A stretch of 64,000 bases of DNA from Costus lasius (Eukaryota; Streptophyta; Magnoliopsida; Zingiberales; Costaceae). Of the stretch, positions 47,574 to 59,661 are shown in pieces (the first letter of the stretch is position 1; each line of letters starts with the position of its first letter). The notes below the pieces were generated by a model, which saw only the letters and a program-made list of their open reading frames with translations, searched no databases and was not told where the DNA came from. Made by a program: the position numbers and the translations under genes. The stretch covers positions 17,936,001 through 18,000,000 of the forward strand of contig JANVAS020000231.1 in NCBI GenBank assembly GCA_027563935.2, in the 5' to 3' direction.

Positions 47574-49195
47574 TAAACTCTTATGTTTATAAAGGCATGG
47601 TTGTTATTCAGTTTGTTACATTGTCTGCTGCAATAAGTGTACTTCTGAATAATGTCTCACAGCTGTTCAGCTGGGCTGACATGCTATAAAGTCCTTAGTC
47701 GAGATATCTTGGTGAACATGAGACAGCCTTGATATGGTTAAGACTAATATGTGTTCTAATCTTATAGGATGCTTCGAGCATGGAATAAGATGTAGACTCA
47801 TGGGTACATTGGTTGTACTGGACAGACCCTACTAGGTTATTCAATTGCTTGTCACAATGTGAATAATCCTTGATTGCAACAAGTGGCACATGTCCTCTGA
47901 CTTGAGATCACTTGTGTTTCTAAATGATGATTGTCATTGTTTTGAGGTAGTTAAATATCATTTGAAAAATAATGATTATGGACTATCTTGGATGGTGAGC
48001 TTGAGTCAGGTTAGGGCACTAGTGATAGACATAGGATTGCCGTCTCCTTAATTGGAGTGTGATGTTCTAAAGGGCCCCCTGGATGAGATGATTGAGAAAA
48101 GAGTATGGCCATACCCAGGTGACTATGTTCATCTGATCTAATCATGCTCATCATATTGGAGTTACAAGCTTGACACGCTTGTCCAATAAGAACATCCAGT
48201 GGCAAAGGAAACATGTATGCCTTGTGAGTTGATTCACACTTGTGCTGTGGTTTGGGTGTAGTCTTGGAAGACTCTTTCCTTTATATCAGGAGACAGTGAT
48301 GTGTTGCTAGATACCCCTCACTGATCGTGATAACGTGAGTTATCGTTACCGACATTTAAAGGAAACCCTCAGGGTCGCACAATTTGATGATATGGCTTAC
48401 TTAAGTCAGATCGTGTGGACTGAATTATTCAGGTTCAGTTTAAAGGGATTTAATCTCTGATTGTAAGTGAGATCTGGTCTGATCATGTTTGATTGATTAG
48501 GGCTTGAGATCGGTAAGCTTCGATCGAGAGAATGGATGCTAGATCAGTGAGATCAGCAGCATCAAGAGATCGACGGTCAGATCAAGAGCCTTAGGGTTTA
48601 ATAGGATCTGGACTAATGGCTTGGGTTGATTGGTCTTTGAACCAAACCAAATTGAACCGGCTCATTGAGTGAGCGCAAGGTTCAAGAGAAGATGAGTTTG
48701 CACATGGGGTAAACCGATGATCGCATGAACGTTTGGGGTTTACTAAATTTAGAAGCCATGACTTCTAAACGTGGGAACGCCTCACGTTCACGCCTAAGAC
48801 GCTTTCATCTCTCGTCTCTCCTCATCTCTCGTCGCCAACAAGCTCTCTTGAGAGTGGTGAAGAGGTTGACGAAAAAGGAGAAGGAAGAAATCGCCAAGCA
48901 AAGGATTCTCTTCCCTTCCATACGACAAGGACCTCTTGGAGCCTTGCTAGCACAAGGAGCACCAAGAGAAGAGTAGGCGACATCAATTGTGTGCGTCACC
49001 TTAGGAGAAGGAGCATTTGCGCCTTTCCTTCCAAGACACCATCTAAGCGATGGCAATGGTAAGAATCGCTTTTCATTGAAAGTTGAATATATTACATGCT
49101 ATGCGATCCTGTTAGAAACCCTAGATTCTGCTAGAGTTTTGTTGCACCTCCTATTAGGGTTTCGCCCCCCCCCCCCTTGTTCTAGGGGACTTTCA
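47574..49195 (+). repeat. 5' LTR of I, remainder
   Basis: Continues from 44386 to the CA at 49195. The terminal hairpin is a C run then TTGTTCTAGGGG. Confidence 0.96.
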
Positions 49196-49197
49196 AT

Positions 49198-49209
49198 TGG
49201 TATCAGAGG
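49198..49209 (+). other. Primer-binding site of I, last base altered
   Basis: TGGTATCAGAGG, the same final-base change as in E. Confidence 0.88.
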
Positions 49210-50080
49210 AGGTTATTGCATGATAATATGTTTGCTTTCTTTGTGATCCTATGCAATGATCTATATGTTACATGCGCTAGTTTTGATAAGCAAAGTTTAC
49301 ATGCTTGTTAGAGATGTTTTTCTCCTAGGCGCATGTTTTCTTGTTGGCGCATATGTATGTTTTCTCAAAAACTTATGATACATGCGCGACTCATTATAGA
49401 TCTAAGGCCCTGCTTTAAACCCTTAGACGGGTTATTAGGGTTGAAGTCATCCCCTATGTGAGATCCAGACAGTCTGATCAGATCATCTGACAGCCTTGAT
49501 GGGTTGACCAGATAGCACCTGTGCGATAGCACCTGGTGGCTATAGGTCGACTGCAGACAGGCATGTAGCGATGTCTGATTGAGACGACTAGTGAACACAC
49601 ATGAGTTAGGCCCGGGGTCACACCCGCTTGCCAGATCTCATGAGGGTTGTTCGGCCCTGGCGCATGCATGGTTGACCTTTTGGTCGACTCAAGTCAGTTA
49701 GGACTTGGTGCATGCAAGGGCAGTGGATCTAACTAGGTTGGATGAGTGGATCCCTAGTAATGGACCGTTGTAAGGTTGTAGGGCAAATAAGGAAATTAAA
49801 ATTGATGCCTATGGGGTTTTTCAAAATTTAATTTTCATGATTGGATCACATGTTGATTGATGCCTATGTTTGTTTATTTATTCTTATGTGGGCTGCCCAT
49901 GTTTAATGTGTGCTGTGCTGGGGCCTGCGTGCCTAGAATTTAAAGTTGTAAATTAATTATTGTGATCTGCGTATCACATTGTATTTAATTTATAAAGTGT
50001 AATTGACCTGCATGTCAATCTTGTCTAGATAGATTAATTTGTAAGTTAATCAGACAAGAGCACAGAGCACACTTGGCAGA

Positions 50081-50144
50081 GGCGCATGCAGCAGTGGCTT
50101 GACCAGGAGGGAGGTCCAGGGTTCGACTCTGGGACCAGGCGCAT
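50081..50144 (+). repeat. tRNA/SINE-like segment in leader of I
   Basis: GGTTCGA in a CCAGG/CTGG context between GCGCAT repeats. Confidence 0.5.
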
Positions 50145-50469
50145 TTTCCCTGGTAGGCGCACCTGAGCTGCAAATGGCGCTTGGGCCCTGGTTTGGGCCA
50201 AATGAGCAGCTACAAGACCCATGAAGAAAAGTAAGTGAAGACTTAAGTTAATTAAGGTCTTACTTAGGCTATGGGCTTTTACCACATAAGATCCATGCTT
50301 TCATTTATTGTTTAAATAAGTAGAAAAGCATGATTTATTTATCTTCTGCTATCACCATAGGAATTGCATGATAGTGAAGGAGATAAAAGACCGTTAAAAT
50401 CCAACGCTAAAATATCAAGCTCGTATGCCTTCTGACGCGAAACCTCACTGTTCTGATTATCGTTGGAGC

Positions 50470-50916
50470 CGTGTTGTACCCACTCAGTGGGCACGTCCAT
50501 CTATCTTCAGACTGTGCGGGATTACACCTGCGTGTTACAGAGAAGGGATTTATCGCTTCTCGTTGCTCAGCATAGCACGTGGTGGTCCAGGGAGTAGGTC
50601 GGGTCAGCTTGACCATGTAGGCTACATATGTGGTGCATATGGTAGCACATGGAGGCAGCCATCTGTGGGGTCAGAGATTGTGTTGTACCAACTCAGTTGG
50701 CACAGTCTGCTGGATTGCCCAGATGAAGGGGAATCGCACGGGTTGGCGATTGGCAGGGACTGCCTACCAGATATTAGTGCTTGTACTCTCTGTGCATCTT
50801 ATCTCGCCTGAGCGGGACGCGGAGACCAAGTATGAAATCTGGATCCCATCTCACTAAAAGAGTTCTACTCTTTCGGGCTGTTTTGCTGGATTTTTCAGCC
50901 AGATAAAATAGTGAGA
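50470..50916 (+). promoter_or_regulatory. Structured RNA region in leader of I
   Basis: Twin hairpins 50470-50495 and 50675-50708. In the second, C-to-T in the left outer strand leaves a T-G wobble. Three-way junction 50849-50916 of the GGCTG/CAGCC type. Confidence 0.7.
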
Positions 50917-51010
50917 AAAAGAATCATTCTTAAGTCCTGAATTGATTCTTTACATTGATACTGACCTTGCTGTTCTTGCATTGTTGTAGATTCCTGCAGC
51001 AACGAACACC

Positions 51011-54000
51011 ATGAGCTTCAATGTGCGATCCCTACTGGAAAGAGAGAAATTTGCTGGGCCGAACTTCTCAGACTGGTTCGGACACCTTAAGATTGTTCTT
51101 AAGGCAGAGAGGAAACTGTATGTCCTCGAGACGGCGATACCGCCTCAGCCCGCTCCGAACGCCGCAAGGGCGGTTCGGGAAGCTTATGAAAAGCACGTCA
51201 ATGATAGCATTGATGTCGCTTGCCTGATGCTAGCGTCTATGACGCCACCGCTGCAGCGTCAGCATGAGGATATGTCTGCAATAGACATGATAGCAAACCT
51301 CAAGATGTTGTATGCTGCACAGGCGAGGACAGAACGCTATAATCTGACAAAGCTGTTCTTTCAGAGCAAACTGGCTGAAGGGAGCCCAGTGGGAGCTCAC
51401 GTGCTCAAGATGATTGGGCACAAGGAGGCTCTAGAGAAACTGGGGCATACCATCAACCAGGAGCTTGCTGTGGACATTATTCTGCAGTCTCTCCCGCCCT
51501 CTTTCGATGCGTTCATTATTAACTTTAATATTAACAAAATCGATTGTACTCCGGCAGAGCTGCTGAATATGCTCTTGACTACTGAGTAGACTCTGAAGGG
51601 AAAGCCTTCGACCTCTGTCTTAATGGTTCCTTCTAGGAACAAGAAGAAGGGGAAGAAGGGCAAGGCCCCTGTCAAGAGTTACAGCAAGGCTCTGAAGCAA
51701 AAAGTTAAGCGGTCAAAGGAATACAGATGTTTCCACTGTGGCCAGCTGGGTCACTGGAAAAAGGACTGTAAAGCGCTCCAAGGAGATAAGAGGGGAAGCA
51801 TCGCTTCTGGCTCAGGTATATACGTGACGGAAGTCATGGTTTCATCTTCTTCTATATCATGGGTGTTGGACACTGCATGTGGAGTTCACATTTGTTCAAA
51901 TGTACAGGAACTCAAGAGAAGAAGACAGGTGGGACAGCATGAGGTGGACCTACGAGTTGGAAACGGGGCACGGGTTGCTGCTGTTGCTGTAGGAGACTAT
52001 TTTATCTCCATTCCTGCTCTTGTCAGGAAGGGATTTTCCTTTGAATGCAATATTTCAAAGTGTGTTTTATCTTTTGATAATATTGTTTATGCTACTGGTT
52101 CAATTAACAATGGGTTATTCATGTTGGACATGGAATGTTCTATACACAATATTGATATTAAGAAAGCCAAGTATGCTGATGACAGCACCTTGCTATGGCA
52201 TAGTCGTTTATGCCATATTAACAAGAAGCGCATTAAGCGGTTGCATGATCATGGACTGCTGGGATCATTCTCCTATGAGGAGATTGATACATGCAAGGCT
52301 TGTTTAATGGGTAAAATGACGAAGCCACCTTTTTCTAACAAAGGTCAAAGGGCTTCAGGTTTACTTGACCTTATACACAGTGATGTGTGTGGGCCATTTA
52401 GTAAACATGCCAGAGGTGGCTATCAGTACTTCATTACCTTTACTGATGATTTCAGTAGGTATGGTTATGTCTATCTGATGAGACATAAAAGTGAATCTTT
52501 TGACAAGTTCAAAGAGTTCAAGAATGAAGTACAGAATCAGCTAGGCCAAAATATCAAGGCACTTCGTTCTGATCGAGGTGGAGAATACTTGAGTCATGCG
52601 TTTACTGACTATCTGAAGGAGTGTGGGATTATCTCACAGCTCACTCCGCCAGGAACACCGCAATGGAATGGTGTGTCCGAGAGGAGAAATAGAACGTTAC
52701 TTGATATGGTTCATTCTATGATGAGTCAGGCTACTCTTCCATATTCCTTTTGGGGATTTGCACTGGAGACAGCTGCAAAGGTACTAAACCGAGTGCCATC
52801 CAAGGCAGTTTCTAAGACTCCATATGAGTTATGGTATGGGAAACAGCCGAGCTTGACATTTATCAGGATCTGGGGCTGCGAAGCTTATGTCAAAAAGCTC
52901 GCCTCTGGGAAACTAGAGAGCAGATCTGACAAATGTATCTTTGTCGGTTACCCTAAGGAAACTATGGGTTATTATTTCTTCGATCCCAAAGAGAACAAGG
53001 TATTTGTTGCTCGGACGGCCATATTTCTTGAGAAGGAGTTTCTTCTGCAAGAGGCCAGTGGGAGAGAAATAAAGCTGGATGAGAATCTAGAGGAAGGACA
53101 AAGTAGTCAAGCACAGTTGGATGATCCTGAGCCGGTGGATTAGGTTATTGAACAACCTGAGGCTCAGATATCACGGGAACCGCGAAGATCGGGAAGGATC
53201 CGTGGACAGCCTGAGCACTATGACGGAATCTACATCATTGATAATGATGAACCCCTCACTTATGCGGATGCGGTCAGTGGACCGGAGTCAGCGAGATGGC
53301 TTGAAGCTATGCGCGCCGAGATGGACTCCATGTCAGATAACCAAGTCTGGGATTTGGTTGATCCGCCTCCGGGAGTTATCCCTATAGGCTGTAAATGGAT
53401 CTTCAAGAAGAAGATTGACATGGATGGTAACGTAGTTACCTATAAAGGCAGGCTAGTTGCGAAAGGTTTCAAACAAATCTACGGGATAGATTATGATGAA
53501 ACTTTCTCACCTGTAGCCATGTTTAAGTCTATTCGGATTCTTTTCGCGATAGCTGCATATTATGATTATGAGATCTGGCAGATGGATGTGAAGACAGCTT
53601 TCCTTAATGGAAATCTGGATGAGGATGTGTATATGGCACAACCAGAAGGTTTCACTAATCCATCAGATCGTCATAAGATATGCAAGTTAAAGAAGTCTAT
53701 TTATGGACTTAAACAAGCATCAAGAAGCTGGAATATTCGTTTTGATGAATCAATCTCTGAGTTTGGTTTCATCAAGAACGAGGATGACCCGTGTGTATAT
53801 AAGAGGTTTAGTGGGAGCGTGATTACTTTCCTAATCCTCTACGTCGATGATATCTTGATCATTGGAAATGACATTCCTGAAATGCATGTGGTTAAGGCAT
53901 GGTTAAGAAAGTGTTTCCAGATGAAAGATCTAGGAGAAGCAGCCTATGTATTAGGTGTGAAGATCTACAGGGATAGATCTAAGAGGCTTCTCGGGCTGTG

Positions 54001-54823
54001 CCAGAGTACTTGCATCGATAAAGTCCTGGAGAGATTTCATTTAGAGAATTCTAAAAGAGGATATCTTCCAGTCAGACATGGTCTGAATCTTTCGGAGAGT
54101 CAGTGTCCACAAACACAGACTGAGAAAGATGAAATGGACAATACGCCTTATGCTTCGGCTATTGGGTCCATTATGTATGTGATGTTGTGTACTCGCCCAG
54201 ACGTCGCTTACGGGTTAAGCGTGACCAGTCGGTTCCAAAGTAATCCAGGTCAGGCACACTGGATTGCAGTCAAGAACATTTTAAAATATCTGCGGAGGAC
54301 CAAAGATATGTTCTTGATATATGGTGGTCAGGAAGAACTCAGTATTGAAGGATATACTGACGCTTCGTTCCAGTCTGACTAGGATGATTTCCGATCGCAA
54401 TCAGGCTATGTTTTTAGCTTGAATGGAGGAGCAGTGGTGTGGAAGAGTTTCAAACAGTCAACTGTTGCTGATTCCACAACAGAAGCCGAGTATGTTGCAG
54501 CCTCGGAAGCATCCAAGGAGGCAGTGTGGATTCGTAAGTTCGTGAGAGAACTTGGTGTTGTTCCTTCGAGTGCAGATCCTTTGGTTATCTTATGTGATAA
54601 CACTGGAGCAATCGCACAAGCAAAGGAACCACGGTCGCAACAGAAGTCCAAGCACATACAGAGACAGTTTCACTTGATCCGGGAGATCATAGATCGTGGC
54701 GAGATCAAAGTCTGCAAGGTTCATACAGATGACAATCTGGCAGACCCGCTTACCAAGCCTCTGGCGCAGCAGAAGCATGAGAAGCACTATAATAATATGG
54801 GTTTGAGATTTCTCAACCATTAG
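51011..54823 (+). pseudogene. gag-pol: gag-pol polyprotein of I, three stops and a 72-bp deletion
   Basis: Starts at the family ATG. Stops: TAG at 51587-51589 (GAA elsewhere), TAG at 53141-53143 (CAG elsewhere) and TAG at 54380-54382 (CAG elsewhere). An in-frame deletion of 24 codons at about 52001 removes part of the region after the protease motif, so the frame is 3,813 bp instead of 3,885. CCHC knuckle, DTACG motif, integrase acids, YVDD and RNase H acids are all readable. All stops lie in one frame, so decay was mostly by substitution. Confidence 0.94.
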
Positions 54824-54832
54824 ATTAAGTGC

Positions 54833-54842
54833 AAGTGGGAGA
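54833..54842 (+). other. Polypurine tract of I
   Basis: AAGTGGGAGA one base before the 3' LTR. Confidence 0.92.
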
Positions 54843-54843
54843 T

Positions 54844-56527
54844 TGTTGGGGTATGCCCTTAAGGCTAATGTTTGAGGCCTTGGGAATGTATCAGTATCAT
54901 GTAATAAACTCTTATGTTTATAAAGGCATGGTTGTTATTCAGTTTGTTACATTGTCTGCTGCAATAAGTGTACTTCTGAATAATGTCTCACAGCTGTTCA
55001 GCTGGGCTGACATGCTATAAAGTCCTTAGTCGAGATATCTTGGTGAACATGAGACAACCTTGATATGGTTAAGACTAATATGTGTTCTAATCTTATAGGA
55101 TGCTTCGAGCATGGAATAAGATGTAGACTCATGGGTACATTGGATGTACTGGACAGACCCTACTCGGTTATTCAATTGCTTGTCACAATGTGAATAATCC
55201 TTGATTGCAACAAGTGGCACATGTCCTCTGACTTGAGATCACTTGTGTTTCTAAATGATGATTGTCATTGTTTTGAGGTAGTTCAATATCATTTGAAAAA
55301 TAATGATTATAGACTATCTTGGATGGTGAGCTTGAGTCATGTTAGGGCACTAGTGATAGACATAGGATTGCCGTCTCCTTAATTGGAGTGTGATGTTCTA
55401 AAGGGCCCCCTGGATGAGATGATTGAGAAAAGAGTATGGCCATACCCAGGTGACTATGTTCATCTGATCTAATCATGCTCATCATATTGGAGTTACAAGC
55501 TTGACACGCTTGTCCAATAAGAACATCCAGTGGCAAAGGAAACATGTATGCCTTGTGAGTTGATTCACACTTGTGCTGTGGTTTGGGTGTAGTCTTGGAA
55601 GACTCTTTCCTTTATATCGGGAGACAGTGATGTGTTGCTAGATACCCCTCACTGATCGTGATAACGTGAGTTATCGTTACCGACACTTAAAGGAAACCCT
55701 CAGGGTCGCACAATTTGATGATATGGCTTACTTAAGTCAGATCGTGTGGACTGAATTATTCAGGTTCAGTTTAAAGGGATTTAATCTCTGATTGTAAGTG
55801 AGATCTGGTCTGATCATGTTTGATTGATTAGGGCTTGAGATTGGTAAGCTTCGATCGAGAGAATGGATGCTAGATCAGTGAGATCAGCAGCATCAAGAGA
55901 TCGACGGTCAGATCAAGAGCCTTAGGGTTTAATAGGATCTGGACTAATGGCTTGGGTTGATTGGTCTTTGAACCAAACCAAATTGAACCGGCTCATTGAG
56001 TGAGCGCAAGGTTCAAGAGAAGATGAGTTTGCGCATGGGGTGAACCCATGATCGCATGAACGTTTGGGGTTTACTAAATTTAGAAGCCATGACTTCTAAA
56101 CGTGGGAACGCCTCACGTTCACGCCTAAGACGCTTTCATCTCTCGTCTCTCCTCATCTCTCGTCGCCAACAAGCTCTCTTGAGAGTGGTGAAGAGGTTGA
56201 CGAAAAAGGAGAAGGAAGAAATCGCCAAGCAAAGGATTCTCTTCCCTTCCATACGACAAGGACCTCTTGGAGCCTTGCTAGCACAAGGAGCACCAAGAGA
56301 AGAGTAGGCGACATCAATTGTGTGCGTCACCTTAGGAGAAGGAGCATTTGCGCCTTTCCTTCCAAGACACCATCTAAGCGATGGCAATGGTAAGAATCGC
56401 TTTTCATTGAAAGTTGAATATATTACATGCTATGCGATCCTGTTAGAAACCCTAGATTCCGCTAGAGTTTTGTTGCGCCACCTATTAGGGTTTCGCCCCC
56501 CCCCCCCCTTGTTCTAGGGGACTTTCA
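54844..56527 (+). repeat. 3' LTR of I
   Basis: 1,684 bp and uninterrupted, so it shows what the K-split 5' LTR looked like. Confidence 0.97.
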
Positions 56528-56532
56528 CACCT
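56528..56532. repeat. Target-site duplication of I, right copy
   Basis: CACCT directly after I's LTR end. Confidence 0.95.
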
Positions 56533-57718
56533 TTGTGAACCGGTTCAAGCCAAAACGTCCCAATCGAATTTGGTTCATAAACCAAATCAAAATAGCCCAA
56601 CCCATTTGGTCTAGACCATAGTAAACCCTAAGGTTCCAGATCTAACCGTTCATCTCTTTGATGCTCCTGATCTTACCGATCTAGCATCATCTCTCTCGAT
56701 CGAAGCTTACCGATCTCAAGCCCTAATCAATCAAACATGATCAGACCAGATCTCACTTACAATCAGAGTCTATATCCCTTTAAACTGAACCCAAACAATT
56801 CAGTCCACACGATCTGACTTAAGTAAGCCATATCATCAAATTGTGCGACCCTGAGGGTTTCCTTTAAATGTCGGTAACGATAACTTACGTTATCACGATC
56901 AGTGAGGGGTATCTAGCAACACATCACTGTCTCCCGATGTAAAGGAAAGAGTCTTCCAAGACTCCACCCAAACCACAGCACAAGAGTGAATCAACTTCAC
57001 GAGGCATGCATGTTTCCTTTGCCACTGGATGTTCTTATTGGACAAGCGTGTCAAGCCTGTGGCTCCAATATGATGAGCACGATTAGATCAGATGAACATA
57101 GTCACCTGGGTATGGCCATACACTTTCTCAATCATCTCATTCAGGGGGGCCCCTTTAGAACATCACACTCCTTAAACAAGGAGACGGCAATCCTGTATCT
57201 ATCACTAGTGTCCTAACCTGATTCATGATCATCATCCAAGATAGTCTATAATCATTATGTTTCAAATGATATTGAACTACCTCAAAACAATGACAATCAT
57301 CATTTAGAAACACAAGTGATCTCAAGTCAGAGGACATGTGCCACTTGTTGCAAACAAGGATTATTCACATTGTGACAAGCAATTGAATATCCTAGTAGGG
57401 TCTGTCCAGTACATCCAATGTACCCATGAGTCTACATCTTATTCCATGCTCGAAGCATCATATAAGATTAGAACACATATTAGTCTCAATCATATCAAGG
57501 CTGTCTCATGTTCACCAAGATATCTCGACTAAGGACATTACAGCATGTCAGCCTAGCTGAACAGCATTGAGACATTATTCAGATGCACACTTATTGCAGC
57601 AGACAATGTAACATACTGAATAACAACCATTGCCTTTATAAACATAAGAGTTTATATATACATGATACGGATAGAATCCCAAGGCCTCAAACATTAGCCT
57701 TAAGGGCATACCCCAACA
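56533..57718 (-). repeat. 3' LTR of H, right part
   Basis: Continues the reverse-strand LTR of 43816-44325 to its TG end (CCCCAACA on the plus strand, ending 57718). Confidence 0.95.
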
Positions 57719-57719
57719 A

Positions 57720-57729
57720 TCTCCCACTT
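57720..57729 (-). other. Polypurine tract of H
   Basis: Reverse complement of AAGTGGGAGA beside the LTR edge. Confidence 0.9.
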
Positions 57730-57730
57730 G

Positions 57731-57735
57731 CACTT
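57731..57735. repeat. Target-site duplication of J, left copy
   Basis: CACTT, repeated at 63227-63231, between H's PPT and pol stop. Confidence 0.94.
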
Positions 57736-59501
57736 TGATGTGGGGAGGCGACATGACCCACGGAAATACAAATGGAGTTTAAGGTTACCCTAGCTAGGGC
57801 ACCTAAATTTCCATCTCTTGCATTGCATGCATCTTTAAGTTAGATTTTCATGCCTTGCATTGCATGCATCCTTTAAGTTAGATCTCCTAGCATAACTTGC
57901 ATCATGTGGTAGGTTAGATCCACCCCCCAATTACACCATGTAGTTACATTTCTAGGTTCCGCCACTTATGTATGGTAGGTTAGTTCATGCAATTAATGTA
58001 ATAGATTAGGACACTCTATTTTGGAAACACAAGTCAAAATCAGGCCAACACAACTCAAGTGGCATCAAGAGCCCATCAGCCCACTCCATGGAAGAATCAG
58101 CCCACCCACCTTATGGAGCATCACAACAACTACCCCAAACTTCACCATCCTAGTTGGCATCCATGAGGGATTTGTCCTCACTCTCCAACCGCCCCTTTCC
58201 CTTTGGAGTATAGGGAGACAACACCAGCTATTCTCAGCTTTTCCAGCAGCCCTCATGAAGGTAAATGCGCCAGCCCATCAATGCAAGGATGCAGCCTGCA
58301 CTCCATCATTACAACCGCAGGATGTTGCCCCCCTAAATCTGGAAATTCCTGCCACTCTCTTCAACCGAAACCACCAGAAGATCAACTCCATCAGCAGCTC
58401 AATATTCGCCCATTACCCCTTCAAGGAAGACTCCAAAGAGGTGCAAGGACGCCAGCCCACAAATGAAGAAAGGTTCAGCCCCATCAATGCACCTGCTCAA
58501 TGTGCAGAATTTTCTATTGCTTGTTTGACTTGTGTATGCGCCAAGGATTTGTCTTTTCCTTTAGCTGAACATTATAACCTTGTAACACTCTTGGTGAAGA
58601 GTTAGAGTTGAATACTTTTGAAAAGAACTTCTGAAGTGTGTCTTCAAGGGTGTGTGTCACCCCAACTCTTCTCCCTCTTCCAACCCTAGCCGAGAGCTCT
58701 CCTCCTCTTCCCTCCTTCAACCTTCTTCCACTCTTGCTCATGCCTTGAAGTTGAAGCTCACGCCACCTCCTCCCATCAGTCCTGAAGAGTCCTCAGCCCA
58801 AGAGGAGGAGCTGGACACAACCGAGACTCAAGGAGGTGTCACCCACCATGTCAAGATCAAGCATCTACCCGAGTTAGCTAAGTTCCCCCCTTCTTCTTTG
58901 GTTGTTGCTTTTCTTGATGTTCTTGAGCATCCATCTACACTTATGTATCTATTCCATGAAGGTTGTGCAAGGGTCAGAGGAGAATGCAAGGCGTCACTCC
59001 CTTTTCCCCTCCCCTAATAGCTAGTCTCTAAATTGTTAGCAAGGGAACTTGGAGAACTAGTCTCCCCCTTGGTTGTGATTGTGAAAGGGCCTCTTAATAA
59101 TCGTTTTAACTCACCCACGCATGTGTGGGAGTGCTGTAATGTCATGAATGTAAGCTCATAGGGCCCTACTTCATGAGTTCAACCATTGGACCGGTGAAGA
59201 ACGGGAAGTTCGCCCTTTCTATTCTCAAAGGGCGCAAGGTGAGCCTCTCCCTTAGAATAGTTTTGCTTTCAAGCTTTAGACCGCATGCTAGGTTACAACT
59301 TTGATTTCATCACTTGTTTAGACTCGCATGATAGGGCTCAACTTCAGTTCATTACTTATCTAGTTCGGTTTTTACCTACAAATACTCAAAACAAGCTATT
59401 TTTAACTACGTTAGCATAAGGGGTTTCATTACTCTATAGTTAACTATCAAATGTTTTCAAAACGCATTGTTTGAATGTGTGCATGCCTAGCACCCCCATC
59501 A
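57736..59501 (+). repeat. 5' LTR of J
   Basis: 1,766 bp, TGATGTGGGG...CCCCATCA. Near the start is a duplicated block ending GCATTGCATGCATC (about 57820-57875). Two long open frames lie inside (58021-58605 and 58652-59017), and a CAAG/GTGAGC splice-donor-like site lies at 59238/59239. LTR-internal frames are kept out of the gene list because they lack a good ATG and any recognised domain. Confidence 0.95.
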
Positions 59502-59661
59502 TCTTGGTATCAGAGCTTAGGCTCTTAGAGTAGGATTTTATAAGACCAAAAAGTTATTTTCCTACTACTAGGACGATTTTGGACCTAGGTGCTTGAAAGA
59601 ACTTGATTAGATATATTTACCACCTTAGGATCTATTTTCAAAACTCTACTTGTTTTCAAAA
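59502..59661 (+). other. Short leader of J
   Basis: 160 bp between LTR and the gag ATG, far shorter than the copia leaders. It contains the PBS and a TTAG acceptor-like site near 59628. Confidence 0.75.
59505..59516 (+). other. Primer-binding site of J
   Basis: TGGTATCAGAGC, three bases after the LTR end. Confidence 0.94.

Larger units (their letters stand above)
49196..51010 (+). other. Untranslated leader of I
   Basis: Inverted repeat CATGAG/CTCATG (about 49600-49643, slightly shortened), tRNA-like segment (about 50081-50144), hairpin cluster 50470-50916, and acceptor-like motif before gag. No gene is supported. Confidence 0.86.
44326..56527 (+). mobile_element. Complete copia retrotransposon I, split by K
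   Basis: 5' LTR 44326-44386 plus 47574-49195 (1,683 bp once K is removed) and 3' LTR 54844-56527 (1,684 bp). CACCT target duplication. Inserted in H's LTR in the opposite orientation. Gag-pol has three stops and an in-frame deletion. The LTRs differ at about 14 positions. Confidence 0.96.

Noticed and set aside
58021..58605. Calling the LTR-internal frame of J a gene
   Set aside because: No ATG at its start and no domain; kept only as a finding.
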